Origin: Sutterella sp.
GTDB taxonomy: Bacteria > Pseudomonadota > Gammaproteobacteria > Burkholderiales > Burkholderiaceae_F
Assembly (NCBI GenBank): GCA_019410445.1
Contig: DXSO01000067.1
Coordinates: 1-9,330 of the forward strand
DNA length: 9,330 bases
Direction of reading: 5' to 3'
This document shows, one piece after another, positions 1-5,191 of this stretch. The notes beneath the pieces are model-generated. The model was not told where the DNA came from. It saw only the letters and a program-made list of their open reading frames with translations, and did no database searches. The position numbers were made by a program, and so were the translations under genes. Each line of letters starts with the position of its first letter. Within the stretch, counting starts at the first letter, position 1.

Positions 1-533
1 CGAAGTCCGGTAAGAATGCCGGGCATTGCAGCCGGAAGCATAATGAGTTTGAAGATTTCTCTGCGGTTGAAATCAAGAGATGCTCCCACTTCAAGGAGTT
101 TTCGGTCAACCGTGCAAAACGCCGTGAGCGTATTGAGGTAGATGGGGAAGAAGCCGGATAAAAAGACGATGGCTATTTTGGGAGCTTCGTTGATTCCCAG
201 CCACAGGATCAAAAGAGGTATGAGTGCCAAGGGAGGCGTCACGCGAAAGGCCTCGAAGATGAGGTGCACGCTGTGCTCAGCTTTTGGAAAGCGAGAAAAA
301 AGCAGTCCGAAGAAAATGCCGCTTGAAGCCGCCAGCAGAAAGCCGCAGAGCGAACGTGCGGCTGAGGCCATAGTGTGTGAAAGAAGTTCACCGGAAGCGA
401 GAAGTCTGCCGAAAGTTTCAACGACTGCCCATGGAGATGGCAACAATACAGCCGGTACTGCTCCTGTTGTCGAGACGGACGTCCAGAGCAGGAGCAGAAG
501 AATCGGACTGACAAAATACAAATAAGATTTCAC
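1..533 (-). CDS. ABC transporter permease, SsuC/TauC type (C-terminus cut by window edge)
   Basis: Inner-membrane permease subunit of a binding-protein-dependent ABC importer. About 177 residues are visible and the reading frame is open to the left edge, so roughly the last 80 residues are missing. The visible protein starts with a hydrophobic helix (VSPILLLLLW), continues through an LLPSP motif and the stretch LLASGELLSHTMASAARSL, then a second helix (GFLLAASSGIFFGLLFSRF). It then has TPPLALIPLLILWLGINEAPK and ends in the EAA cytoplasmic loop (EVGASLDFNRREIFKLIMLP), which contacts the ATPase. This order is typical of the SsuC/TauC/nitrate/pyrimidine-precursor permeases, so the substrate (sulfonate, taurine, nitrate or a thiamine precursor) cannot be decided here. 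The start is taken as GTG at 533-531, because it places the first helix as in homologues. No clear Shine-Dalgarno is visible and the frame is open further upstream. The ATPase and binding protein are not in the window. Confidence 0.86.
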   Translation of the reverse strand, partial: MKSYLYFVSPILLLLLWTSVSTTGAVPAVLLPSPWAVVETFGRLLASGELLSHTMASAARSLCGFLLAASSGIFFGLLFSRFPKAEHSVHLIFEAFRVTPPLALIPLLILWLGINEAPKIAIVFLSGFFPIYLNTLTAFCTVDRKLLEVGASLDFNRREIFKLIMLPAAMPGILTGL

Positions 534-565
534 AAGACAGGCACGAAAGTAAAAATTCAGTCGGC

Positions 566-593
566 ATTGTATGACGGTAGGATTAAGCTGCAA
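566..593 (-). promoter_or_regulatory. possible sigma70 promoter of the ABC permease gene
   Basis: Reading the minus strand, TTGCAG (593-588) and TACAAT (571-566) are 16 nt apart. The -10 matches 5 of 6 consensus positions and the -35 only 3 of 6. Transcription would begin about 25 nt before the GTG at 533. The nine bases ATACAATGC recur on the minus strand at the rpsT -10 and on the plus strand upstream of the HAD gene, which supports a shared -10 style. This is a pattern match only. Confidence 0.35.
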
Positions 594-680
594 AAAAGAC
601 TGAATTGTTCGGCGATTTTCGTTTATTTCGTGAAATTTTGCTCGGATATCTGCTTATACATTTACCTATACAGCGAGACT

Positions 681-1130
681 TCAGATGGCTGAATTCTGAC
701 TGGAGGACGGTAAAACCGCACAGCGAGGAATGTCAATTGGATCTTGAGAAATGCTCAATGCAAGATTGGATCGGGTTGACTTATAAAACCGTTTGATCAA
801 GTTGTTAACGTTTCTGTGTACGGTCCCGTATTTTTTGCTTGCCAGTGTTGTGTACTCAAGATTGGGTGTGATTGAAAACCAATCCTTGCTGTAGCTGATA
901 TCAGCGTAAATTTTCCATTTCTTATATGTGATGTCTGCTCTGAGTTGGTTATTACCCGCTTGGCAGATGCTCCAGTCATTTGTCAATGCAGCCATGACGA
1001 GGGCGTTTTTGACTTCAATTTCTGTTCGATCATAGGCCTGTCCTTTGTACAGAATCGGATCTCGGCTAGAACAACCGCCAACAGCAAGGATGCTCAGCGC
1101 CAGGATTCCGAACAGTTGAATACGTTTCAT
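681..1130 (-). CDS. small secreted lipoprotein of unknown function
   Basis: A 149-residue protein exported by Sec and expected to be lipid-anchored. The N-terminus MKRIQLFGILALSILAVGGC is a basic n-region, a hydrophobic core and a lipobox with Cys20 as the lipidated residue. The mature part has the pattern of a small lipoprotein family frequent in Betaproteobacteria: a helix rich in V/A (EVKNALVMAAL), W-S-I-C, an alternating beta stretch (LRADITYKKWKIYADISYSKDWFSITP), an aromatic L-E-Y segment and a final HRNVNNLIKRFY, matching the usual IHRNYNxWxxNL ending. About 28 extra residues follow that ending, longer than I expect for the family. The ATG at 1130 is chosen because it begins the signal peptide. 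The frame is open about 70 codons further upstream, but that segment has no lipoprotein logic. A GGGAG at 1145-1141 lies 10 nt upstream as ribosome binding site. The function is not known. Confidence 0.75.
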   Translation of the reverse strand: MKRIQLFGILALSILAVGGCSSRDPILYKGQAYDRTEIEVKNALVMAALTNDWSICQAGNNQLRADITYKKWKIYADISYSKDWFSITPNLEYTTLASKKYGTVHRNVNNLIKRFYKSTRSNLALSISQDPIDIPRCAVLPSSSQNSAI

Positions 1131-1562
1131 TTCTGAAAGACTCCCAAGGTGTGTTTTATGACATGTCAATCCAGGTGTACTGCTTTGCACGAAGATTTTT
1201 GCATCCGCTGATCCGCTAGTAAGCAAGAAAACTTTGGTTGTTGAGGAAATCTGCGAAACAGTAAATTCTGTGGAGTCGCATTCGACGAAGATTCTCTGCC
1301 GAGTCTGAAGCTCCATGAGCCACGGATAAAGACAGAGCAATGATTGAATGAAATCTTTGTATCTGCGAACAACAACAAAGGTTTTTGAGGCAGTGGGGAG
1401 TAATTACGACGTTTGCGGGTTGGCTTGTTTTTTCGAGAGAGATTACAACTTATTTTCGAGCGATTCTAACTCTCGTTTCCCATCATCCGAATGACGTCTG
1501 TAGACGAACGACCCCGAACGTCCGCGAACAGCAAAAGATTGTAACTTGTTGATTTGGAAGCG
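1131..1562. other. non-coding stretch between lipoprotein gene and tRNA-Ser terminator
   Basis: No supported gene is present in these 430 bases. Apparent open frames on the minus strand (for example the in-frame extension up to 1340) have no recognisable domain, start signal or family pattern. The stretch should contain the lipoprotein promoter. A perfect TTGACA lies on the minus strand at about 1168-1163, but no good -10 sits at the right distance, so I do not call it. Around 1501-1530 the tetramer CGAA recurs several times (CGAACG, CGAACG, GCGAAC) without forming a clean structure. Confidence 0.4.
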
Positions 1563-1601
1563 AAAAAAAGAAAATCCCGAACGGTCACGAACCGTACGGG
1601 A
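1563..1601 (-). terminator. rho-independent terminator of tRNA-Ser
   Basis: On the minus strand the sequence 1601-1575 folds as TCCCG-ACGGT paired with ACCGT-CGGGA, giving two 5-bp arms with one A/A-type mismatch and a 5-nt loop. It is followed by a T-rich run (TTTTCTTTTTTT, 1574-1563). It lies about 9 nt beyond the encoded CCA end of the tRNA, the position expected for a terminator of a single-tRNA transcript. Confidence 0.82.
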
Positions 1602-1609
1602 CATCGAAA

Positions 1610-1699
1610 TGGCGGAGGCGGTGAGATTCGAACTCACGGACGGGTTTAGCCGTCGCCGGTTTTCAAGACCGGTGCATTCAACCACTCTGCCACACCTCC
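1610..1699 (-). tRNA. tRNA-Ser, anticodon UGA
   Basis: The minus strand reads as a complete 90-nt class II tRNA with encoded CCA. The acceptor stem is GGAGGTG (1699-1693) paired with CGCCTCC, with one G-T pair and discriminator G. The D-arm region begins TGGCAGAGTGG. The anticodon stem CCGGT/ACCGG encloses the loop CTTGAAA with anticodon TGA at 1665-1663. The long variable arm is GACGG-CTAAAC-CCGTC. The T-arm is GTGAG-TTCGAAT-CTCAC. The long variable arm and the UGA anticodon identify it as a serine tRNA that decodes UCA and, by wobble, other UCN codons. It is transcribed alone from the promoter at 1717-1744 and ends at the terminator 1563-1601. Its 3' end is copied at 2042-2068. Confidence 0.97.
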
Positions 1700-1716
1700 T
1701 GAGCAAAGAGGATGGG

Positions 1717-1744
1717 ATTTTAGCAAATATCTGGCCGTATTCAA
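1717..1744 (-). promoter_or_regulatory. sigma70-type promoter of tRNA-Ser
   Basis: Minus strand: -35 TTGAAT (1744-1739), spacer 16 nt, -10 TAAAAT (1722-1717). The -10 matches 5 of 6 consensus positions and the -35 matches 4 of 6. The start point would be about 10 nt before the mature tRNA 5' end at 1699, leaving a short leader for RNase P. Confidence 0.6.
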
Positions 1745-1902
1745 GCTATCGCTGTTATTTACTTCCGAGGAGAATTTAACAAAGGTAAGAGAGCTACCAA
1801 TGTGCAATGTTCTGCATCGAAGTTGGTTATGGATCAACTGATGTATCGATGTAATTTTTATAGTCTGAACAGAAAGCAGTGCACATGGATTCAATGCATT
1901 GC

Positions 1903-1925
1903 AATCGCTATCGTTGATAGCGATT
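1903..1925. repeat. perfect 10-bp inverted repeat (hairpin)
   Basis: AATCGCTATC and GATAGCGATT are exact reverse complements separated by GTT. There is no T-run on either strand, so it is not an intrinsic terminator. The 10-bp palindrome CAATGCATTG ends two bases before it. The hairpin ends 5 nt before the AAGGAGG at 1931. It could be an operator, an RNA structure controlling the tiny ORF, or a remnant of a mobile element end. Confidence 0.6.
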
Positions 1926-1945
1926 TGGTTAAGGAGGGGCATCCT

Positions 1946-1981
1946 ATGTTGTGCAAGAAGGTTGGTCGTGATTCTGCTTGA
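1946..1981 (+). CDS. possible 11-codon ORF with strong Shine-Dalgarno
   Basis: AAGGAGG at 1931-1937 stands 8 nt before ATG 1946. This is the best ribosome binding site in the window. The ATG opens MLCKKVGRDSA and stops at TGA 1979-1981. A perfect hairpin (1903-1925) precedes the site. The peptide is too short to carry a family signature, and no clear promoter or downstream partner gene in the same orientation is close (ppk2 starts 257 nt later). It could be a leader peptide, a relic start of a lost gene, or chance. Confidence 0.22.
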   Translation: MLCKKVGRDSA

Positions 1982-2041
1982 AGAGTCCGACTTGAAAGGA
2001 TGCTTGTTGCTTGCCGGTGACTCAAGTAACACTGAATAAGT

Positions 2042-2068
2042 ATGGCGGAGGCGGTGAGATTCGAACTC
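2042..2068 (-). repeat. 27-bp copy of the tRNA-Ser 3' end (att-like or tRNA relic)
   Basis: Bases 2042-2068 are identical to 1609-1635, which hold the distal T-arm, acceptor strand, discriminator and CCA of tRNA-Ser plus one flanking base. Identity stops abruptly on both sides. The rest of a tRNA (anticodon arm, variable arm, 5' acceptor strand) is absent beyond 2068. The copy has the same orientation as the intact tRNA and lies about 340 bp upstream of its 5' end. Such 3'-end copies are typical cores of tRNA-directed integration sites. In the usual arrangement, though, the copy lies downstream of the intact tRNA, so a relic of a second tRNA-Ser gene is equally possible. Confidence 0.85.
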
Positions 2069-2238
2069 TGGGAAGCTTTTTTTGCATCTCTTGTTTTGTT
2101 ACGAGTGAGAATCTGCACAATGAGTTTTTGTTTGAACATTGACTTCAAGCAGCTTTAGTGTTGTGATCTCAACAGCAGCAGTCTAGTCCGCCGTCAGGCA
2201 GTTTCGACTGTAAGAAGAATTTTTTTCGGGAGACGCGA

Positions 2239-3414
2239 ATGGGCGAGAAGAAAAAGGAACAGGCCGACGTCGACGTCAAGACTTCAATGGATAAAAAGGA
2301 AGCCGAGGTTCGGGATGGGCAGGCGAAAGGCGCTGCTCAGGCGGGAAGTTTTTGTGCAAATCTTGAGGAAGTTTTTCGAGATGTCGCATTGATTGATCCC
2401 AAAGAAAATATTGACGGAGTCATTGAAGAAATCGTGCGGCAGGTGAGGGCAATGGCGGTGAAGCTTTCTGCCGAGGAAATGGCAGAGCTTGTGCTCGAAA
2501 ATATGCTGCCCGAGTCCAAAGAGCGGATGTTGTCGGGTTTGTTGACGGGAGTGTTTCAGAAACAAGCCAAGCTGAAGTCGCAGCGAGGCAGGCGTACTGA
2601 TGAGCTTTCGCCGGATCTCAACAAAGGTGTGTTTCCCTATTTGCGAAATTATGACGACGATCTCTACAAGGAGGAACTGTATGCGCTGCAGGTTGAGCTG
2701 CTCAAGCTGCAGCGACACGTCAAAGAAACCGGATTGAAAATTGTGGTTGTATTTGAGGGGCGCGATGCCGCAGGCAAGGGCGGTACGATTGCTCGATTCA
2801 TGCAGAACATCAATCCTCGAGGTGCACGCATCGCTGCTTTGCCTAAACCAACACCGGAAGAGGCTGGACAGTGGTATTTTCAGCGTTATGCGGCTCAGCT
2901 GCCAAGTCCAGGAGAGATGGTGTTTTTCGATCGCTCTTGGTACAACCGAGCCGTTGTCGAGCCGGTGATGGGATTTTGTCGCGCAGAGCAGACACAGCTT
3001 TTTCTCAAAGAAGTACCGGCTTTCGAACGAAGTTTGGTTGACCACGGCGTCCATTTGACGAAATTTTGGCTCGATGTCAGTCGAGAAGAGCAAAAGCGCC
3101 GATTTAAACAGAGACGCGTCGATCCGGTGCGACGTTGGAAGTTGTCGCCGGTTGATATCGCATCGCTTGATCTTTGGGACGAATATACGGCTGCCATCGA
3201 GCAGATGTTCCGCAAGACAGAGTCGCCGGCGGCTCCTTGGACGATCATTCGCAGTGATGACAAGCGTCGGGCGCGCCTCAATGCGATTCGGGTGTTTTTG
3301 CACAGCATCGAATATGCGGAAAAAGACGAAGAGCAAATCGGACCTGTGGACGGGTTGATTGTGAAATCGGTACCGGAGTATTTGCGAGGATATCGTGTCG
3401 GATCATCGACGTAA
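2239..3414 (+). CDS. ppk2: polyphosphate kinase 2 (PPK2 family)
   Basis: A cytoplasmic 391-residue enzyme that transfers phosphate between inorganic polyphosphate and nucleoside diphosphates, in class I members mainly making ATP or GTP from polyphosphate. The core starts near residue 135 (YLRNYDDDLYKEELYALQ). The Walker A loop is GRDAAGKGGT (174-183, Lys180). FMQNINPRGARIAALPKPTPEE follows, and the Walker B segment FFDRSWYNRAVVEPVMGF is at 229-246. The lid with RFKQRRVDPVRRWKLSPVD is at 288-306, and DLWDEY is at 311-316. A lysine-rich start and a predicted helical segment of about 130 residues precede the core, longer than in the compact ~300-residue members. The start at 2239 is supported by GGGAGA at 2228-2233, 5 nt upstream; ATG 2287 is a less likely alternative. 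It stands alone between the tRNA region and a HAD gene. Which nucleotide it prefers cannot be read from the sequence. Confidence 0.96.
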   Translation: MGEKKKEQADVDVKTSMDKKEAEVRDGQAKGAAQAGSFCANLEEVFRDVALIDPKENIDGVIEEIVRQVRAMAVKLSAEEMAELVLENMLPESKERMLSGLLTGVFQKQAKLKSQRGRRTDELSPDLNKGVFPYLRNYDDDLYKEELYALQVELLKLQRHVKETGLKIVVVFEGRDAAGKGGTIARFMQNINPRGARIAALPKPTPEEAGQWYFQRYAAQLPSPGEMVFFDRSWYNRAVVEPVMGFCRAEQTQLFLKEVPAFERSLVDHGVHLTKFWLDVSREEQKRRFKQRRVDPVRRWKLSPVDIASLDLWDEYTAAIEQMFRKTESPAAPWTIIRSDDKRRARLNAIRVFLHSIEYAEKDEEQIGPVDGLIVKSVPEYLRGYRVGSST

Positions 3415-3457
3415 CTTTAGGTGCAATAAAAGTCTATAAATAACACTTTGAAATGGG

Positions 3458-3494
3458 CTTCAAAAATGTTTGATGCCTGCAATTGAAGTTTTTT
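3458..3494 (+). terminator. weak candidate terminator after ppk2
   Basis: CTTCAA (3458-3463) pairs with TTGAAG (3483-3488) and six T follow. The stem is only 6 AT-rich base pairs and the loop is 19 nt, so this is a poor terminator. It is listed because nothing better follows ppk2. Confidence 0.25.
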
Positions 3495-3509
3495 GAGTAT
3501 TTGTACTTG

Positions 3510-3525
3510 TTTGTTTTAAAACAAA
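3510..3525. repeat. 16-bp perfect AT-rich palindrome with flanking TGTAC/GTACA arms
   Basis: TTTGTTTTAAAACAAA is its own reverse complement. Outside it, TGTAC (3502-3506) and GTACA (3530-3534) form a second pair of inverted arms with a one-base offset, so the whole 3502-3534 is dyad-symmetric. It sits in the ~300-base spacer between ppk2 and the HAD gene, about 190 nt before the HAD start. It could be a regulator binding site. The rest of 3415-3716 holds no supported gene; the minus-strand open frame there has no family pattern. Confidence 0.55.
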
Positions 3526-3716
3526 ATATGTACAGTAAGATGTTATAAATAAACTTTTAATTTCTGCGGGAAACTTTGCAGGAAATCGACTTGTTTTCGT
3601 TTGATTGACGATGGATAAGACTGCCAAACAAAGGCCGTTCAGCATCGGATGAGTGAGGCGGTTTTGGGAATCTTCAATACAATGCAAAATTCGGTTTCTT
3701 ACACTGTTTGTCAAAC

Positions 3717-4445
3717 ATGATCAGCTCACGGGACTTCTTGGACGGCAAGCTTGCTGCCGTATTTGATTTTGACGGCACGCTTGCCGACACGATTGGTTTA
3801 TGGAACGAGGTAGATGTTCGTTTGGCTGCCGAACTAGGCGTCCCCAATGCTGATCCCGTTCAATTGCACGTCTTTCGTGAAGAGGCACTTAGGCGATATA
3901 AGACGGAGGAGAATCCGTATCGCTGTTATTGCGGTGATTTCGGTCAGAAATTCGGCAGTACGATGAGTGCTGAGCAAATCCATGCACGACGGTTTCAGAT
4001 CTCGCGCCGTATCCTCAAGGAAGATGTCAGACTGCGACCCGGAGCGGCATCAGTGCTGCGGTGTCTGAGACAGAGAGGTTTTCGGTTGGCAGTAGCGACA
4101 ACAACCCGAAGAGCCAATATTGAGATTTACTGCAACGACAACGAACGAATTCGCAAAGAGATCCATTTAGCTGATGTCTTTGAAGGTTTTGTTTGTGCTG
4201 AAGACGTCGCCAACATCAAACCGGATCCGGAATGCTACAGAAAGGCGCTTGCGCTTTTGAGAATTGAGCCTCAGCAGGGGTTCGCGGTGGAAGATACGTT
4301 GGCTGGAGTTGAAGCTGCTCGTGCTGCAGGTCTTGAATGTATCGGAATTCGAGAACCTCATTCCGAGCGCGATGCCGAAAAGATCAAAACACTGACGGTT
4401 TGTTATTTTGATACGCACGAAGCATTGTTGAACTGGTTGAAGTAA
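3717..4445 (+). CDS. HAD-superfamily hydrolase (phosphatase/phosphoglucomutase-like)
   Basis: A cytoplasmic phosphatase-type enzyme of about 242 residues from ATG 3717. Numbered from that start, motif I is DFDGT at 17-21, where the first Asp is the nucleophile and the second the acid/base. A helical cap of about 80 residues follows. Motif II is the Thr run AVATTT near 126-130, motif III is the KPD lysine at about 168, and motif IV is ED at about 192-193 (VEDTLAGVEAARAAGL). This is subfamily I with a C1 cap, as in phosphoglycolate phosphatase and beta-phosphoglucomutase. An insertion after motif II (RANIEIYCNDNERIRKEI) is seen in some proteobacterial members. The substrate is unknown. A TTG at 3708 in the same frame is an alternative start, and neither start has a clear Shine-Dalgarno. 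A TACAAT at 3678-3683 might be its -10 element, but no -35 is evident. It ends at a strong terminator shared with rpsT. Confidence 0.87.
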   Translation: MISSRDFLDGKLAAVFDFDGTLADTIGLWNEVDVRLAAELGVPNADPVQLHVFREEALRRYKTEENPYRCYCGDFGQKFGSTMSAEQIHARRFQISRRILKEDVRLRPGAASVLRCLRQRGFRLAVATTTRRANIEIYCNDNERIRKEIHLADVFEGFVCAEDVANIKPDPECYRKALALLRIEPQQGFAVEDTLAGVEAARAAGLECIGIREPHSERDAEKIKTLTVCYFDTHEALLNWLK

Positions 4446-4480
4446 AAAAATCCGACAACTGGTCAGAAAAGCGAGATATG

Positions 4481-4518
4481 AAAAAACGCACCCGAGGAGC
4501 GATCGGGTGCGTTTTTTT
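4481..4518. terminator. bidirectional rho-independent terminator
   Basis: CGCACCCGA (4487-4495) pairs perfectly with TCGGGTGCG (4503-4511) around a 7-nt loop. Six A precede it and seven T follow, so it works in both directions. It ends the HAD gene on the plus strand (stop at 4445) and rpsT on the minus strand (stop at 4597). Confidence 0.93.
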
Positions 4519-4540
4519 GTCTAAATGGCTAAACCGCTGA

Positions 4541-4584
4541 CCTGAGGGAATCAGGCGTTTTAGCTGGCGAGCCGAAAACGGCTC
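4541..4584 (-). repeat. two small hairpins in the rpsT 3' untranslated region
   Basis: Between the rpsT stop and the terminator, the minus-strand transcript has GAGCCG/CGGCTC with a four-base loop (4569-4584), then CCTGA/TCAGG with a five-base loop (4541-4555). Neither is followed directly by a T-run. They may protect the transcript end or be processing structures. No regulatory role can be shown from sequence. Confidence 0.4.
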
Positions 4585-4596
4585 TGAGCCTAAAAA

Positions 4597-4860
4597 TTAG
4601 GCGAGCGCCTTGATGGCAGCAGACAGGCGGCTCTTGTGACGAGCAGCGGCGTTCATGTGCAGAACGCCCTTGCGGCACATAGAGTCGATCACGCTCTGAG
4701 CGGACTTGAAGGCTTCCTGAGCGGCAGCCTTGTCGCCTGCGAGGATGAACTTGCGCACGCGCTTGATAGCGGTACGGAACTGGCTGCGCTGAGCGGAAAG
4801 GTGCTGATTGCGAGCAAGGGCCTGACGGGCGCGCTTGCGGGCTTGGTTGGTATTGGCCAT
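4597..4860 (-). CDS. rpsT: 30S ribosomal protein S20
   Basis: An 87-residue primary rRNA-binding protein of the small subunit that binds 16S rRNA early in assembly. The sequence has the S20 hallmarks: MANTNQARKRARQALARNQHLSAQRSQFRTA, then IKRVRKFILAGDKAAAQEAF, then the C-terminal KGVLHMNAAARHKSRLSAAIKAL. The length is the usual one and the protein is very rich in Lys, Arg and Ala. The start has AGGA at 4876-4873, 12 nt upstream, a rather long spacing. The predicted promoter gives an untranslated leader of about 200 nt. It diverges from murJ, a neighbourhood I know from Betaproteobacteria. In E. coli S20 represses its own translation, but whether that applies here is unknown. Confidence 0.98.
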   Translation of the reverse strand: MANTNQARKRARQALARNQHLSAQRSQFRTAIKRVRKFILAGDKAAAQEAFKSAQSVIDSMCRKGVLHMNAAARHKSRLSAAIKALA

Positions 4861-4968
4861 TTAGTTTTGAATTCCTGAAAATGGATGCCGCAGTTTTCGG
4901 ATTCTCATCGACGAGCAGAAGAAGGATTCGACTGCTTTCCTGATAAGGCCGTTTGCAGCTCGGCATCT

Positions 4969-4982
4969 GGCCGAAATCGGCC
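4969..4982 (-). repeat. GC-rich hairpin in the rpsT leader
   Basis: GGCCGA and TCGGCC flank two bases, giving a compact stem about 110 nt upstream of the rpsT start. The minus-strand transcript also has GCCG...CGGC and a second GGCC nearby (4948-4970), so alternative pairings are possible. This fits a structured leader but proves no control mechanism. Confidence 0.38.
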
Positions 4983-5075
4983 GGGTCTAAGTTTTACTAC
5001 AATGTTGGTTTCCGATTTCAAGCATCGGTCGCGCTGCAACTCTGCGCAAACTTTGCCTGAAACTAGAAACGCGGC

Positions 5076-5104
5076 ATTGTATCAAATCAAAGAGACCGAT
5101 ACAA
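5076..5104 (-). promoter_or_regulatory. candidate promoter of rpsT
   Basis: Minus strand: -35 TTGTAT (5104-5099), spacer 17 nt, -10 TACAAT (5081-5076). The -10 matches 5 of 6 consensus positions; the -35 keeps only the TTG. The transcript would start near 5069. It overlaps the plus-strand candidate for murJ almost completely. Confidence 0.5.
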
Positions 5105-5105
5105 G
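5077..5105 (+). promoter_or_regulatory. candidate promoter of murJ, overlapping the rpsT promoter
   Basis: Plus strand: -35 TTGTAT (5077-5082), spacer 17 nt, -10 TACAAG (5100-5105), matching 3 and 4 consensus positions. It exists because TTGTAT and ATACAA form an inverted repeat, so each element serves as -35 on one strand and overlaps the -10 on the other. The murJ leader would be about 80 nt. Confidence 0.3.
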
Positions 5106-5123
5106 CGCTTTGTAGCGGAAAAA

Positions 5124-5140
5124 TTTCTTTTGTAAAGAAA
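5124..5140. repeat. 7-bp inverted repeat in the murJ leader
   Basis: TTTCTTT and AAAGAAA flank TGT. A second dyad, TACAA-GCGCT-TTGTA (5100-5114), lies just upstream and overlaps the rpsT -35. Together they look like possible regulator sites or an RNA hairpin before murJ. Confidence 0.4.
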
Positions 5141-5191
5141 GGCATAGACGCCGCGTCCCGATATCGATTCACTGTTTGTCCGATCCTGCCC

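Larger units (their letters stand above)
1745..2238. other. non-coding region upstream of tRNA-Ser and ppk2
   Basis: About 500 bases with no normal-sized gene. It contains the hairpin 1903-1925, the adjacent 10-bp palindrome CAATGCATTG (1892-1901), a tiny ORF with a strong ribosome binding site (1946-1981) and the tRNA 3'-end copy (2042-2068). Open frames reading through the tRNA and its copy on the minus strand give peptides of the kind commonly mis-predicted from tRNA-Ser genes and are rejected. The ppk2 promoter should lie between about 2100 and 2215, but I see no convincing -35/-10 pair. Confidence 0.5.

Noticed and set aside
142..525. Plus-strand open frame of 127 codons
   Set aside because: It is antisense to the ABC permease, whose minus-strand translation has clear family motifs.
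1131..1340. In-frame N-terminal extension of the lipoprotein frame
   Set aside because: The signal peptide and lipobox begin at the internal ATG 1130, and the upstream 70 residues have no domain or start signal.
1609..2068. A complete integrative element between the two 27-bp copies
   Set aside because: The interval is only about 430 bp with no integrase or cargo, and the copy is on the wrong side of the tRNA for a standard insertion.
1443..2148. Minus-strand open frames reading through the tRNA-Ser and its copy (peptides with GGVAEWLNAP or SSNLTASAI)
   Set aside because: These are translations of tRNA sequence, a common annotation artefact.
2284..3336. 350-codon minus-strand open frame opposite ppk2
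   Set aside because: It is antisense to a gene with complete PPK2 motifs, and its composition (many Ser, Arg, Leu, His) is typical of a shadow frame.
3460..3714. 84-codon minus-strand open frame between ppk2 and the HAD gene
   Set aside because: It lies in AT-rich spacer with palindromes, has no family pattern, and shows no convincing ribosome binding site.
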